From: an uncultured Acetobacteraceae bacterium | GTDB taxonomy: Bacteria; Pseudomonadota; Alphaproteobacteria; Acetobacterales; Acetobacteraceae | Assembly: GCA_903918315.1 (NCBI GenBank) | Contig: CAIXEA010000116.1 | Location: 1-53,738, forward strand | Length of the DNA: 53,738 bases | Reading direction: 5' to 3' | Shown: piece after piece, positions 1-8,440 of the stretch | How the letters are laid out: every line of letters starts with the position of its first letter | Position numbering within the stretch: the first letter of the stretch is position 1 | Position numbers and translations under genes: made by a program | Notes under the pieces: model-generated | Told to the model about the DNA's origin: nothing | The model's input: only the letters and a program-made list of their open reading frames with translations | The model's database searches: none

Positions 1-34
1 CTTGCGAGTAGGCTGCGCCATGTCGCCATGCCAT
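1..34 (-). CDS. Possible 5' end of a gene running off the window
   Basis: A minus-strand ATG at 32-34 lies 5 bases after a good Shine-Dalgarno (GGAGG in the transcript sense). It opens a frame reading MAWRHGAAYSQ to the window edge. It follows the truncated glycosyltransferase gene on the same strand and could be the next gene of the glycan operon. Only 11 codons are visible, so no function can be assigned. Another frame is also open across 1-121, so the call is tentative. Confidence 0.3.
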   Translation of the reverse strand, partial: MAWRHGAAYSQ

Positions 35-121
35 CGGAACCTCCGGGTAGATGCCGGACGCCTTTGACTCACATAACGCACCCGCGCCGGAACCCCGATC
101 AGTGCAAACCTGCGATTCCAG

Positions 122-520
122 TCACGCAGGGGTCGCTCTAGTGCGGGCCCCGGCCACGACCTCGATCCCGGCTTCCCAATGCCGAACCATCTCGGGGATG
201 ATCTCCGGCGGGTCCTGTAGATCCACCGGTAGAAATACCAGCACCGCGTCCCCGGTCGCGTAGCGCAAGGCATTGAAATTGGACCGGAACGGTCCGAAAT
301 TCCGCGCATTCAGGATCACTTTCGTTGCCTGATCGACCGATGCGATACGCCGCAGAATCGCAACGGTACCGTCCTGTGAACAATTATCGGCGAAGATATG
401 TTCTCGCTCATACCCGGACAGGGGCGCGCCAGGCGCGAACAGTGCGAGTACCGCGGCGTGGCAGGCTTCGACGTTCTCTTCCTCATTGAAACAGGGGGAG
501 ATGATCGAAATGCGGGGCAT
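122..520 (-). CDS. Family 2 glycosyltransferase, C-terminally truncated
   Basis: The 132-residue product starts with the GT-A nucleotide-binding fold of family 2 transferases: ISIISPCFNEEENV at residues 4-17, DNCSQDGT in the middle, and LQDPPEIIPEMV where the dolichol-phosphate-mannose-synthase-like group carries its metal/donor region. Full-length relatives are about 300 residues with two membrane helices near the C terminus. This frame stops after GARTRATPA, just beyond the donor domain, and the membrane part is missing. The start lies 3 bases downstream of the methyltransferase stop (524), so the two are co-transcribed. The enzyme would move a sugar from a nucleotide donor to a lipid or glycan at the inner membrane. 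Given the truncation, it may be a remnant or a frameshifted copy. Confidence 0.75.
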   Translation of the reverse strand: MPRISIISPCFNEEENVEACHAAVLALFAPGAPLSGYEREHIFADNCSQDGTVAILRRIASVDQATKVILNARNFGPFRSNFNALRYATGDAVLVFLPVDLQDPPEIIPEMVRHWEAGIEVVAGARTRATPA

Positions 521-523
521 GGA

Positions 524-1237
524 TCAGACTCTCGCGGTCACGAAATGGGATTGCGCCAGCCAACGCGTCAGTCGCGTCGCCTGCATCATCGGTTCCAGGC
601 CGACAACCGGTTTGACCAGGCATTCGGGCAGGCCCGGCACCAGGAAATCGCGGGTTTCTACCGTTACCGTGCCCCAACCGGTCTCGGCCAGAACGGATTG
701 CAACTCGTTTCGGGTGAACGCCATCTCATCCGGTTCCAGCCGGGCGAACCGGCGGCCGATTTTTGTTCCAAAGATGAATGCACAATAGGGATTGAGGAAA
801 TTGGGTTCGATAAAGGCGATTCCGCCGCCCGGATTGGTCATGGCGCGCAGGGTGCGCAACATCCGCGGCAGTTCCAACACCAAATGATGTAAAATACCAT
901 TGCCACAAATCAGATCGAACCGGCCGAACGCCAGCGGCTCTTCGCCCATCAGATCGAACAGCTCATAACGCAGATTATCAGCGCTGAAGTGAGACCGGGC
1001 GGCCGTTACGAAGGCCTGACTGATATCCACCGCGACGATTTCGGCCTCACTATGCGCCGCCAGATGGGCGGCCGTTTCGCCGGTTCCGCAGCCGATTTCC
1101 AACACCCGCCGGGCACCCAGTGTGCCAATTTGCGCGATGAACCAGTCATGCCGTCGCTCCATCCGGAACCGCGCGGAACCAATGGGCGCGAAAACCTGAT
1201 TAAAACCGCGCTCATCACGTAAAGCTATTGGCTGCAC
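524..1237 (-). CDS. Class I SAM-dependent methyltransferase
   Basis: The product has 237 residues. The SAM-binding motif I is VLEIGCGTGETAAHL (residues about 45-59), followed by the acidic strand-2 end VAVDIS and the motif LICGNGILHHL around residue 113. This is the usual Rossmann-fold methyltransferase layout and a normal length. The C-terminal third contains FIEPNFLNPY, a pattern seen in methyltransferases of surface-glycan clusters. It sits 6 bases after a second methyltransferase and 3 bases before the glycosyltransferase. The likely job is methylation of a sugar or lipid-linked glycan, inferred from context. The exact substrate cannot be read from the sequence. Confidence 0.85.
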   Translation of the reverse strand: MQPIALRDERGFNQVFAPIGSARFRMERRHDWFIAQIGTLGARRVLEIGCGTGETAAHLAAHSEAEIVAVDISQAFVTAARSHFSADNLRYELFDLMGEEPLAFGRFDLICGNGILHHLVLELPRMLRTLRAMTNPGGGIAFIEPNFLNPYCAFIFGTKIGRRFARLEPDEMAFTRNELQSVLAETGWGTVTVETRDFLVPGLPECLVKPVVGLEPMMQATRLTRWLAQSHFVTARV

Positions 1238-1243
1238 CGTCCT

Positions 1244-2008
1244 TCAATCCTTCCGTGCCGCGACCGCATAGCCAAGGGGATCCGCTTTGGAGCCCCAGCC
1301 GAACCATAATGACAGATGAGCCACCCCCAACGCCATGGCCGCCAAAGGGCCAACCATGAGCAGAACCGGCCACCGCCATGGGCGCCGCCACGCGGCCAGA
1401 CGAATACAAACAACGATCATCTTGTTCGCGATCACCGCCAGATCATCGCCCCGTTCCTCAATCGACACATCGCCAAACGCGGCGAACATTCGTTCCAGGC
1501 GGTAGCGGGTGAAGCGATGGAAATCGTAGGGAATATGGTGCACGCGGGCAGCGAAGGGGACGGTCAGAATCACCGTGCCACCCGGACGCAGGACGCGATG
1601 GATTTCCGTCAACAGACCGACCGGATCCTCGGCATGTTCCAGCACTTCTGTACACAGGATGTGGTCAACGCTCGCGGTGGGGAACGGGATCGTCACACCA
1701 TCGAAATCGACGATCTCCGCCCGCCGCCGCATTCCGAATTCATCCGCCACCGGCACGTCGAGGCCAACATAGCGAACGCCTGATGGCAAAAGCGAGCGAA
1801 ACGGCATTTCGCCGCATCCGACATCCAGGACCAGCCCCGTCAGACCTGCGAGCCGCGGCGCCAGAAACCGCGTACAGGTCAGGAGTTGCAAATCCACCAG
1901 GGAACGAATGACAAACAGCGCGTGCCCGCGCAATCCCGCCCACCTACGGATTGGAATCGGCTTCGCGTCTTCGTCCAAATATTTATTCCCGGCAAGAGTA
2001 TGTATCAT
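1244..2008 (-). CDS. SAM-dependent methyltransferase with C-terminal hydrophobic segment
   Basis: I start the gene at the ATG at 2006-2008 (MIHTLAGNKYLDED), because a longer frame to 2116 would run into the epimerase gene and has a tryptophan-rich, non-conserved look. The protein has 254 residues. Motif I is LVLDVGCGEMPFRSLL, then YVGLDVP, DHILCTEVLEH and HRVLRPGGTVILTVPF, all standard for UbiE/Methyltransf_11-type enzymes. Near the C terminus lies a hydrophobic stretch (PVLLMVGPLAAMALGVAHL) that may attach it to the membrane. This fits modification of a lipid-linked sugar. It is downstream of the epimerase by 49 bases, and no strong ribosome-binding site is visible. Confidence 0.8.
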   Translation of the reverse strand: MIHTLAGNKYLDEDAKPIPIRRWAGLRGHALFVIRSLVDLQLLTCTRFLAPRLAGLTGLVLDVGCGEMPFRSLLPSGVRYVGLDVPVADEFGMRRRAEIVDFDGVTIPFPTASVDHILCTEVLEHAEDPVGLLTEIHRVLRPGGTVILTVPFAARVHHIPYDFHRFTRYRLERMFAAFGDVSIEERGDDLAVIANKMIVVCIRLAAWRRPWRWPVLLMVGPLAAMALGVAHLSLWFGWGSKADPLGYAVAARKD

Positions 2009-2057
2009 TTGCGGATTTTTCGGTGTCGAGCAAGCCCATAACGCGACCAACCAACCA

Positions 2058-2975
2058 TCATACTCCACGCCCCCGGTACCACGCCACGGTCTCGGCCAGA
2101 CCCACCTCGATCCCAATCCGCGGCCGCCAACCCGTTGCCTCGACCAGCCGCGTGATATCCGCCTGCATGTGCATCACCTGATCCGCTCGAAACGGGACCT
2201 CCCCAAAAATCAATTCCATTCCAGGCGCCGTCAGGTCACGGATCCGCTCGATCACGGTCCGCACGGGCACCGCCTGACCCGAGCCCAGATTGAACACCCC
2301 CGAAGCCGTGGCCGCAGTCGCGGCGGCCAGCAGGCCCCGTGCCACATACTCCACATGCAGCCAGTCCCAACACTGCGTGCCCAGCGTGGTACGCGGCCGG
2401 CGGCCGGCCAGCATCTCGGTGATCAGCATGGGGATAAGCCAGCCGTCATTGTCTCCCGGCCCGTAGGTGGAAAACAGGCGCAGCCAGGCGTGGCGCATGC
2501 CCGCCTGCTCCGCGAGTTGACGCGTCAACACCATCGCCGCCACTTTCGCCGCGCCATACAGGGTCGTTGGCGCGGGCACGGTGTCTTCGCGCATGGTCGA
2601 GCCGGCACCATATTCGCCCTGGCTGCCAACGCCGATGAACGCGCTCACGCCTGCCGCCGCCGCCGCCTCCACCAGAGCGCAAGAGGTCTCGATATTGTCA
2701 GTCAGCTGCATTCGATCATTGCGGGCACGGTTGCTGACGCCGGACCACCCGATGTGGATCACGGCGTCGGGCCGATGCCGCGCCACCGCATCCGCCATCG
2801 CGGCGGTGTCGCGGGGATCCAGGGTCTCCCGATTGAATCGCCCGGCAAAGGCGCTCAAACGGAGGGCCGGATTGCCCGGGCTGACGGTCCCCACCACCGT
2901 GTGACCCGCGTCCAGCGCCACGCGCATTGTGTGCGACCCCACGAAACCGGACGCGCCGGTGATAAACAGCTTCAT
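2058..2975 (-). CDS. NAD-dependent sugar-nucleotide epimerase/dehydratase (extended SDR)
   Basis: The product has 305 residues. The N-terminal Rossmann motif is FITGASGFVGS (residues 4-14). The catalytic YxxxK is LYGAAKVAA around residues 137-145, with an upstream serine in GVGSQGEYG. The fold is that of GalE/RmlD-type enzymes acting on nucleotide sugars in the cytosol. The start overlaps the transketolase C-subunit stop by 4 bases (ATGA). A sugar reductase or epimerase beside a split transketolase fits a route in which a keto-sugar nucleotide receives a two-carbon unit and is then reduced. That role is inference. The family assignment is firm. Confidence 0.87.
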   Translation of the reverse strand: MKLFITGASGFVGSHTMRVALDAGHTVVGTVSPGNPALRLSAFAGRFNRETLDPRDTAAMADAVARHRPDAVIHIGWSGVSNRARNDRMQLTDNIETSCALVEAAAAAGVSAFIGVGSQGEYGAGSTMREDTVPAPTTLYGAAKVAAMVLTRQLAEQAGMRHAWLRLFSTYGPGDNDGWLIPMLITEMLAGRRPRTTLGTQCWDWLHVEYVARGLLAAATAATASGVFNLGSGQAVPVRTVIERIRDLTAPGMELIFGEVPFRADQVMHMQADITRLVEATGWRPRIGIEVGLAETVAWYRGRGV

Positions 2976-3874
2976 AGCAGGGCCATCGCGTGGTCCTCGA
3001 CCGGGCCGAGGCGGTCCAGCAGCCAGGCCTGGCTGCCGATCTGGCCGCGGAGTGCGTCGGTGACGCCGTACTTGCCGAAGCGGGGCGCCAGGCCGGCCGC
3101 CAACAGGACCTCGGCGACCCGGCTGCCAAAGCCGCCGGTCACCATGTGCTCCTCCAGCGTCAGGATGGCGCGGTGCCCCCGCGCGGCGTCCAGCACGGCC
3201 TGTTGGTCCAACGGCCGGAAGCCCGGGAAACTCAGCACACTGGCGCTGATCCCACGCGCCGCCAGGGTCTGCGCCGCCGCCAGAGCCCGCCCAAGGATCG
3301 GCCCAGTCGCGAGCAGCGCGATATCTGTCCCCGAGCGGAGGGTTATCGCCCGCTCCAAGGTCACCTTGGTCCCCGCGGGGTGCAGAACCGGTTCACCGGA
3401 CCGCGCCAGCCGCAGATAAGCGGGACGCCGGCGATCCAGCAACTGCGGCAGCAGGGCCTCCGCCTCCAACGGATCCGCCGGGCAGGCCACCGCCATGTTC
3501 GGCAGCATCGCCATGATGCCCAGGTCTTCGACGCCATGATGCGTATAGCCCTGCGGGCCATAGGCCAAGCCACCGCCCACCGCGATCACCATCACCGGCA
3601 GATCGTGGTAGCAGACATCGTTGCGCAACTGCTCCAGGCAGCGCAGCGTCGGGAAATTCACGATCGAATAGAGTACCACCCGGTGCCCCGTCAGGGCCAG
3701 GCCGGCGGCGATTCCCACCATAGCCTGCTCACAAACGCCGACATTGACGTATTGTTTCGGTAACGCCTCCGCGAACCGTTCCAGTACCGAATACCCTAGA
3801 TCGGCTGTCAGCAGCATCACATCCGGGGCACCGCGGGCATAGGCGGTCAGGGCGTCGATGGTTTCGGTTCTCAT
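2972..3874 (-). CDS. Transketolase-like protein, C-terminal subunit
   Basis: The 300-residue product corresponds to the pyrimidine-binding and C-terminal domains of transketolase. The catalytic glutamate is in VNVGVCEQAMVGIAAGLA (residues about 43-60). THHGVEDLGIM matches the conserved GxTHxxxED segment. A C-terminal transketolase domain follows from about residue 180 (ITLRSGTDIALLATG). It overlaps the N subunit by 4 bases, so the two are made together and should form a heteromeric TPP enzyme. Split transketolases are known as alternative central-metabolism enzymes and as two-carbon-transfer enzymes in sugar-branching pathways. The neighbours favour the second role here. Confidence 0.88.
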   Translation of the reverse strand: MRTETIDALTAYARGAPDVMLLTADLGYSVLERFAEALPKQYVNVGVCEQAMVGIAAGLALTGHRVVLYSIVNFPTLRCLEQLRNDVCYHDLPVMVIAVGGGLAYGPQGYTHHGVEDLGIMAMLPNMAVACPADPLEAEALLPQLLDRRRPAYLRLARSGEPVLHPAGTKVTLERAITLRSGTDIALLATGPILGRALAAAQTLAARGISASVLSFPGFRPLDQQAVLDAARGHRAILTLEEHMVTGGFGSRVAEVLLAAGLAPRFGKYGVTDALRGQIGSQAWLLDRLGPVEDHAMALL

Positions 3875-4710
3875 GCCCCGGCCTCCAGCTCCGCCAGGGC
3901 CGTGGCAAGTTGGGCCGCATCCGGGTTGCGATAGTGCCAGAGCAGTTGGTTCTCCATGAACGAGACGCCCTTGCCCTTCACCGTATGCGCCACGATCGCC
4001 GTCGGCCGGCCCGGGATGATCGGACCGCTGCTCAGCGCCGTCAGAAGTGCCGGGTGATCATGGCCGTCGATCTCCGTCACGCCCCAGTTGAACGCGCGGA
4101 ACTTATCCGCCAGGGGATGCAGGTCGCTGACCGCGGCAACCGTGCCGAAGCTCTGGATTTTGTTGTAGTCGACAATGGCGAACAGGGTATCGAGGCGCGC
4201 GCGCTGGGCGAATTGGATCGCTTCCCAGTTGGAGCCTTCGTCCAGTTCGCCATCGCTCAGCACGCAGAAGCTGCGCCAGACCGCGCTGGCGCGTTGCGCC
4301 GCCAGGGCCATGCCGCACGCCACCGGCAACCCGTGCCCCAAGGAGCCCGTCGACAGCTCCACCCCCGGCACCGTCATGGTCACATGCCCCGATAAACGCC
4401 CACCATCCGCCGAATACTGATCCAGCTCGCCGATGGGCAGGAAGCCGCATTCGGCCAAGGTGGCGTAGACGATCGCCGCGGCATGGCCTTTGCTGATGAT
4501 CACACGATCACGATCCGGCCAGGCGGGACGCGCCGGGTTGAGCCGCAGGACCGCGCCATAGAGCACGGCCATGATATCAGCCATCGACAGGCACGACCCG
4601 ATATGGGACGCGCGGGACAGATGCGTCATGCGCAGCGCGTGCCCCCGCAGCCGCCTCGCCAAGGCCCGCGTATCCGTCATGTTCAGGCCCCGCTCCGCCA
4701 AGGTCATCAC
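3871..4710 (-). CDS. Transketolase-like protein, N-terminal (TPP-binding) subunit
   Basis: The product has 279 residues and is only the thiamine-diphosphate domain of transketolase. IISKGHAAAIVYA carries the histidine next to the cofactor. LSTGSLGHGLPVACGMA and LSDGELDEGSNWEA, followed by VDYNKIQS, form the classic GDGx(n)N metal/TPP motif. The serine in SDGE replaces the usual first glycine. The start overlaps the upstream membrane-protein stop (ATGA). An internal ATG (MTDTRALARRL) about 10 codons later is an alternative start. The partner subunit overlaps downstream. Together they can transfer a two-carbon ketol group from a ketose phosphate. Confidence 0.88.
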   Translation of the reverse strand: MMTLAERGLNMTDTRALARRLRGHALRMTHLSRASHIGSCLSMADIMAVLYGAVLRLNPARPAWPDRDRVIISKGHAAAIVYATLAECGFLPIGELDQYSADGGRLSGHVTMTVPGVELSTGSLGHGLPVACGMALAAQRASAVWRSFCVLSDGELDEGSNWEAIQFAQRARLDTLFAIVDYNKIQSFGTVAAVSDLHPLADKFRAFNWGVTEIDGHDHPALLTALSSGPIIPGRPTAIVAHTVKGKGVSFMENQLLWHYRNPDAAQLATALAELEAGA

Positions 4711-6254
4711 CGCTCCACCCGGTAGATATTGAAAAACGACCCCGCCTTGACCAAGGCCAGCTGCCTGGGCACGGGGACCGCGCCCGCGAAGTTCAATCCG
4801 ATCGCATAGTCATAATGGTGCGGCCAGTCGCCCCAGAAGTTGACCCGCGTCAATGGGTGCGGCCGTCCCAGCATTGCGGGGCCGTCCATCGGATCCGCCC
4901 CGGCGACCATCCACGCGATGGGAATGGGGAGCGGATAGGCCGTCACGACCGCATGCAGCGCCGGCTGATAACCGACGGAAATCAGGGGATGATGGAACAA
5001 GCAGGCGGAAAACGCGTCCCGCTCGATCACCGACAGCATGGCCAGATGATAATAGAGCCCCAGCGGACCGCGGCGCGGCGTGGGTTCGGCGCCTTCATCC
5101 TCCATGAACGCGATCACGCGGGCGCCGGGCTCGATCGCTGGCATGGCAGCGCGGAATTCGTCGAACTGCGCCCCGATCGGTGCCCAGGCCTGAACGATTC
5201 CACCGACCTCCAGCGCGAACACGGCAACCAGCAGCACCGACAGGCCGCGGGTCACGCCAATCGGCAGACCGCGCCACTGGACGGATGCGAGCAGCAGGAA
5301 AACGAACACCGCCGGCAAACGCCGATCCACCCCCCAGACCCCGGACAACCATTGCGGCATCAGCAACATCGGCAGCCCGATCGCGAGCAAGGCCCCCGCC
5401 ATCGCCGGCGCGAGGCGCAGATGCCCCGACCAGAACCCCCAGATCGCAAGCCCAACCATGGCCAGGCAGACGCCCAAAAACCACATCCCCGGGAAGGGCA
5501 TCGGCAGGAACGTCAGCAAGGCCAGAAGTTTATCGCCGAAGTCGGTAAAGCGCGTGGTCCCGCCCTCCTGCCCCGCCATCACGATGCCGACCAGCACAAG
5601 GACGGGCAGAACCGCGCCGGCCGCCACCGCGACGCGGCGCACCAAACCGGACACGGTGCGCGGCCGCGCCGCGAGCCAGACACCAAGCTCATAGCCGCCC
5701 ACACAGAGCACGAAACCGGAGAACGCGAACAAGTGGCAGAAAAACACCAGCAGGCCGAGCACCAGGCCACCCACCGCGCGCAGAGCCGCCGGCCCGCGCG
5801 AGAGCACGATCCATCCCGCGAAGGCCAGCAGCCACACGCCGACGCCCATCAGATAGTTGGCGAACCCAAGCGTGAACATATTGCTGTACGCGAACAGGGC
5901 CGCCGCGGCCGGGGCGAAGGACAAGCGGCGGAACAGGGCAGCGTTGATCGCGGCGGTGCCAAGCACGAACGCCGCCAGGCACAGGTACAGAAACACCTGC
6001 CCCGCAACGTAGATCGGCATCACCCGCGCCAGCGCCGGCACCAGCAGGTCCATCCCCAGATAGGCGGAAATCCGCCAGTTCACCACATAACTGGCGCGCA
6101 ACGCCGGGCTGGTGTCATAGCTGGCCAGGATATGCATCCGCGCGAGGTGGTTGGGATAATCGACCAGCGGCGGCACCGTCACCGAGAACACCGGGATGGC
6201 CAGCAAACCCAAGACCAAGACATAGAGACCCAGCGTCGGCCAGCGAACCGTCAT
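4707..6254 (-). CDS. Multipass membrane protein, glycosyltransferase-C-like
   Basis: The 515-residue protein begins at the ATG at 6252-6254, which overlaps the hyuA stop (6251-6253) by 4 bases. It has about ten hydrophobic segments. After the first helix comes VPPLVDYPNHLARMHIL, an acidic first-loop pattern like the one GT-C polyprenyl-sugar transferases use for catalysis. A soluble C-terminal part of about 130 residues follows (FMEDEGAEPTPRRG onward). No precise family is recognised. A periplasmic sugar transferase in the same glycan pathway is a reasonable inference. An open frame continues upstream into hyuA (to 8342) only because hyuA is frameshifted. Confidence 0.7.
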   Translation of the reverse strand: MTVRWPTLGLYVLVLGLLAIPVFSVTVPPLVDYPNHLARMHILASYDTSPALRASYVVNWRISAYLGMDLLVPALARVMPIYVAGQVFLYLCLAAFVLGTAAINAALFRRLSFAPAAAALFAYSNMFTLGFANYLMGVGVWLLAFAGWIVLSRGPAALRAVGGLVLGLLVFFCHLFAFSGFVLCVGGYELGVWLAARPRTVSGLVRRVAVAAGAVLPVLVLVGIVMAGQEGGTTRFTDFGDKLLALLTFLPMPFPGMWFLGVCLAMVGLAIWGFWSGHLRLAPAMAGALLAIGLPMLLMPQWLSGVWGVDRRLPAVFVFLLLASVQWRGLPIGVTRGLSVLLVAVFALEVGGIVQAWAPIGAQFDEFRAAMPAIEPGARVIAFMEDEGAEPTPRRGPLGLYYHLAMLSVIERDAFSACLFHHPLISVGYQPALHAVVTAYPLPIPIAWMVAGADPMDGPAMLGRPHPLTRVNFWGDWPHHYDYAIGLNFAGAVPVPRQLALVKAGSFFNIYRVER

Positions 6255-8306
6255 GTCCGGCGTACGATCCGTAGATATCCCATGGCATCGACCTCGGCCA
6301 CCCAATCGGGCGGGATCACCACGGTTGAATCGAGCGCCTCGATGACCGCCGGACCGGATAAAACCGTCCCCGCGACCAGCCCATCCCGCCAATGCACATC
6401 GATCTCGACAAAGCCGGTCGTGGCGAACCCGTGCCATCGCGGCATCACCCGGCCGCGCCAGCCGCAAATCCGCCCGGCGACCGAAGGCTGTCAGCCGCAG
6501 CGTCACCAGTTGCACCGGCTCAGCCCGATTGGCATGGCCATAGGTCTGCTCGTGCCTGGCATGAAACGCCTCCCCCAGGGCATCGAGCGTCGCACGCGTG
6601 ATCGGGCCCGGGGCCACCGGAATGGTCAGCTCATAAGCCTGACGGCGGTACCGGACATCGGCCATCCGAACCAGATCGCGCCGGGCTTGCGGCACATTCG
6701 ACGCGGCCAGCATCGCCGCCCCAGCCGCGTTCATGGCGTCGAAGGTCCCGGCCACGCGTTCCACCGGCACCGTCCCCAGATCCGCATACAGTGATCGGGC
6801 GTAATCACGCTTGAGGTCGGTTGCCACCAGACCCAGGGCGGAAAACGCGCCCGGCGCCGGGGGAATGATCACCTCGGGAATGCCGAGCTCATCGGCCAGC
6901 GCGACGGCATGGACCGGCCCTGCCCCGCCGAAGGCAATGAGGCTGAATTCGCGCGGGTCGTAACCCCGCTCGACCGACACGATGCGCAGGGCCTGCGCCA
7001 TATTGCTGTTAACCACCCGGACGATGCGTTCCGCCGCATCGGCGGCACTCAGGCCATAGGGGTTACCGACATCCGCCAGCACTGCCTTCTCCGCCGCCGG
7101 ATAGTCGATCGGCAAGCCTCCTCCCAGAAGGGCCTCTCGATCCAGATGTCCCAGGATCACATTCGCATCCGTCACCGTCGGCCGCAGCCCGCCGCGCCCA
7201 TAGGCAGCCGGACCGGGATCGGCGCCCGCGCTATGCGGCCCCACTTTCAGCGCCCCGCCCGGGTCAACCCAGGCGATGGAGCCTCCACCGGCGCTGACCT
7301 CCGCCAGATCGATCACCGGCACGCGGATGGGATGGCCGGTGCCGTGCATCCAGCGCTTGGCATTCGCCGCACCGCCGACTTCGTATTCGGCGGTGACGGC
7401 GATTTCGCCATTCACGATCACGCTCGCCTTGGCCGTGGTGCCGCCCATATCGAAGGAAATCAGGTTCGGGCGATCGAGTTGGCGCCCCGCCAAAGCGGCG
7501 GCGATGACGCCAGCGGCCGGCCCGGATTCCACCGCCATGGCCGGCATGCGCAGACCCTCCGCGATATCGAACACGCCGCCGGACGAGCCCATGACCTGCA
7601 GCGCCGGCAAGCCCATCGCCCGCGTGGCCTGAGACAGGCGATCGAGGTATCCGGCCAGCAGCGGACCGACATAAGCGCAGACCGCGGTAGTGCTGGCGCG
7701 TTCGAACTCCCGGATTTCCGGCAGTACCTCGCAGGACAGAAACACCCCCACATTCGGCAAGGCGGCGCGGATGGCGGCGCCAACCCGGCGTTCATGGGCA
7801 TCATTGAGGAAGGAGAACAGAAAGGACACTGCGACCGTCTCCATGTCGGCGGCGCGGATGGCGGCGATCAGAGCCGGAATTTCGTCGTCGGCCAAGGGCG
7901 TGACGACCGCGCCCTGGGCGTCGATCCGTTCGGTGATTTCGAACCGGTGCCGCCGGGGCACCAGAACGCCTGGCCCGTCCTGAAACAGATCATACAAATC
8001 CGGCCGCGAGGACCGGCGCAACTCCAGCAGATCGCGGAACCCGCGGGTGGCGACGAAGCCGCAGCGGGCGCCTTTCTTCTCCAGCAGGGCATTGGTCACG
8101 ACCGTGGTGGCATGCGACAGCAGCGCGACGTCAGCGGCGGCGATCCCCTGCTCGCCGAGGCCCCGGCTGATCCCATCGATAACCCCCTGGCCGAAATCAC
8201 GTGGCGTGGTCAGAACCTTGGCGATGCCGATCCGGCCGGTGTCTTCCTCCACCATCGCGACATCGGTGAAGGTGCCGCCGATATCGATCCCGATCCGCCA
8301 GGCCAT
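6251..8306 (-). pseudogene. hyuA: Hydantoinase A / 5-oxoprolinase family protein, frameshifted
   Basis: The start is the ATG at 8304-8306 (MAWRIGIDIGGTFTDV), with AAGGA 9 bases upstream. GIDIGGTFTD is the ATP-binding phosphate-1 motif of the family. LISFDMGGTTAKA, VSAGGGSIAWVDPGG and LIAFGGAGPVHAVALADELG are further family hallmarks. The reading frame is intact to about 6490, then the homologous C terminus (GPAVIEALDSTVVIPPDW, stop at 6251) continues in a different frame. A one-base insertion or two-base deletion between 6436 and 6490, for example at the G-run 6448-6450, explains it. Read through, the protein is about 685 residues, the normal HyuA length. HyuA proteins hydrolyse cyclic amides using ATP, normally with HyuB, which is absent here. 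It could be a true pseudogene or a sequencing error. Confidence 0.85.
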
Positions 8307-8440
8307 GCGCGCAATCCTTGGTTGAGCATGTACGCCGACCATGGAGACCCATGGTGCGGCCGATCATGCGATCAAACACGCTCGTGGAATGCGTCTATCG
8401 TTACCCAGACCGAGATCGAGGGCAACGGACCATCAGAGAT

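Noticed and set aside
1908-3419. 503-codon open frame on the plus strand
   Set aside because: It is antisense to the epimerase and transketolase genes. It is rich in His/Arg/Pro/Gln and has no family motifs, as expected for the shadow of GC-rich coding sequence.
4815-6794. 659-codon plus-strand frame opposite the membrane protein and hyuA
   Set aside because: Extremely rich in His, Gln and Arg with no hydrophobic core. The opposite strand carries recognisable motifs.
4707-8342. A single 1211-codon hydantoinase-membrane protein fusion
   Set aside because: The HyuA C terminus is found in another frame ending at 6251, and the membrane protein has its own overlapping ATG at 6254. The continuous frame is a by-product of an indel.
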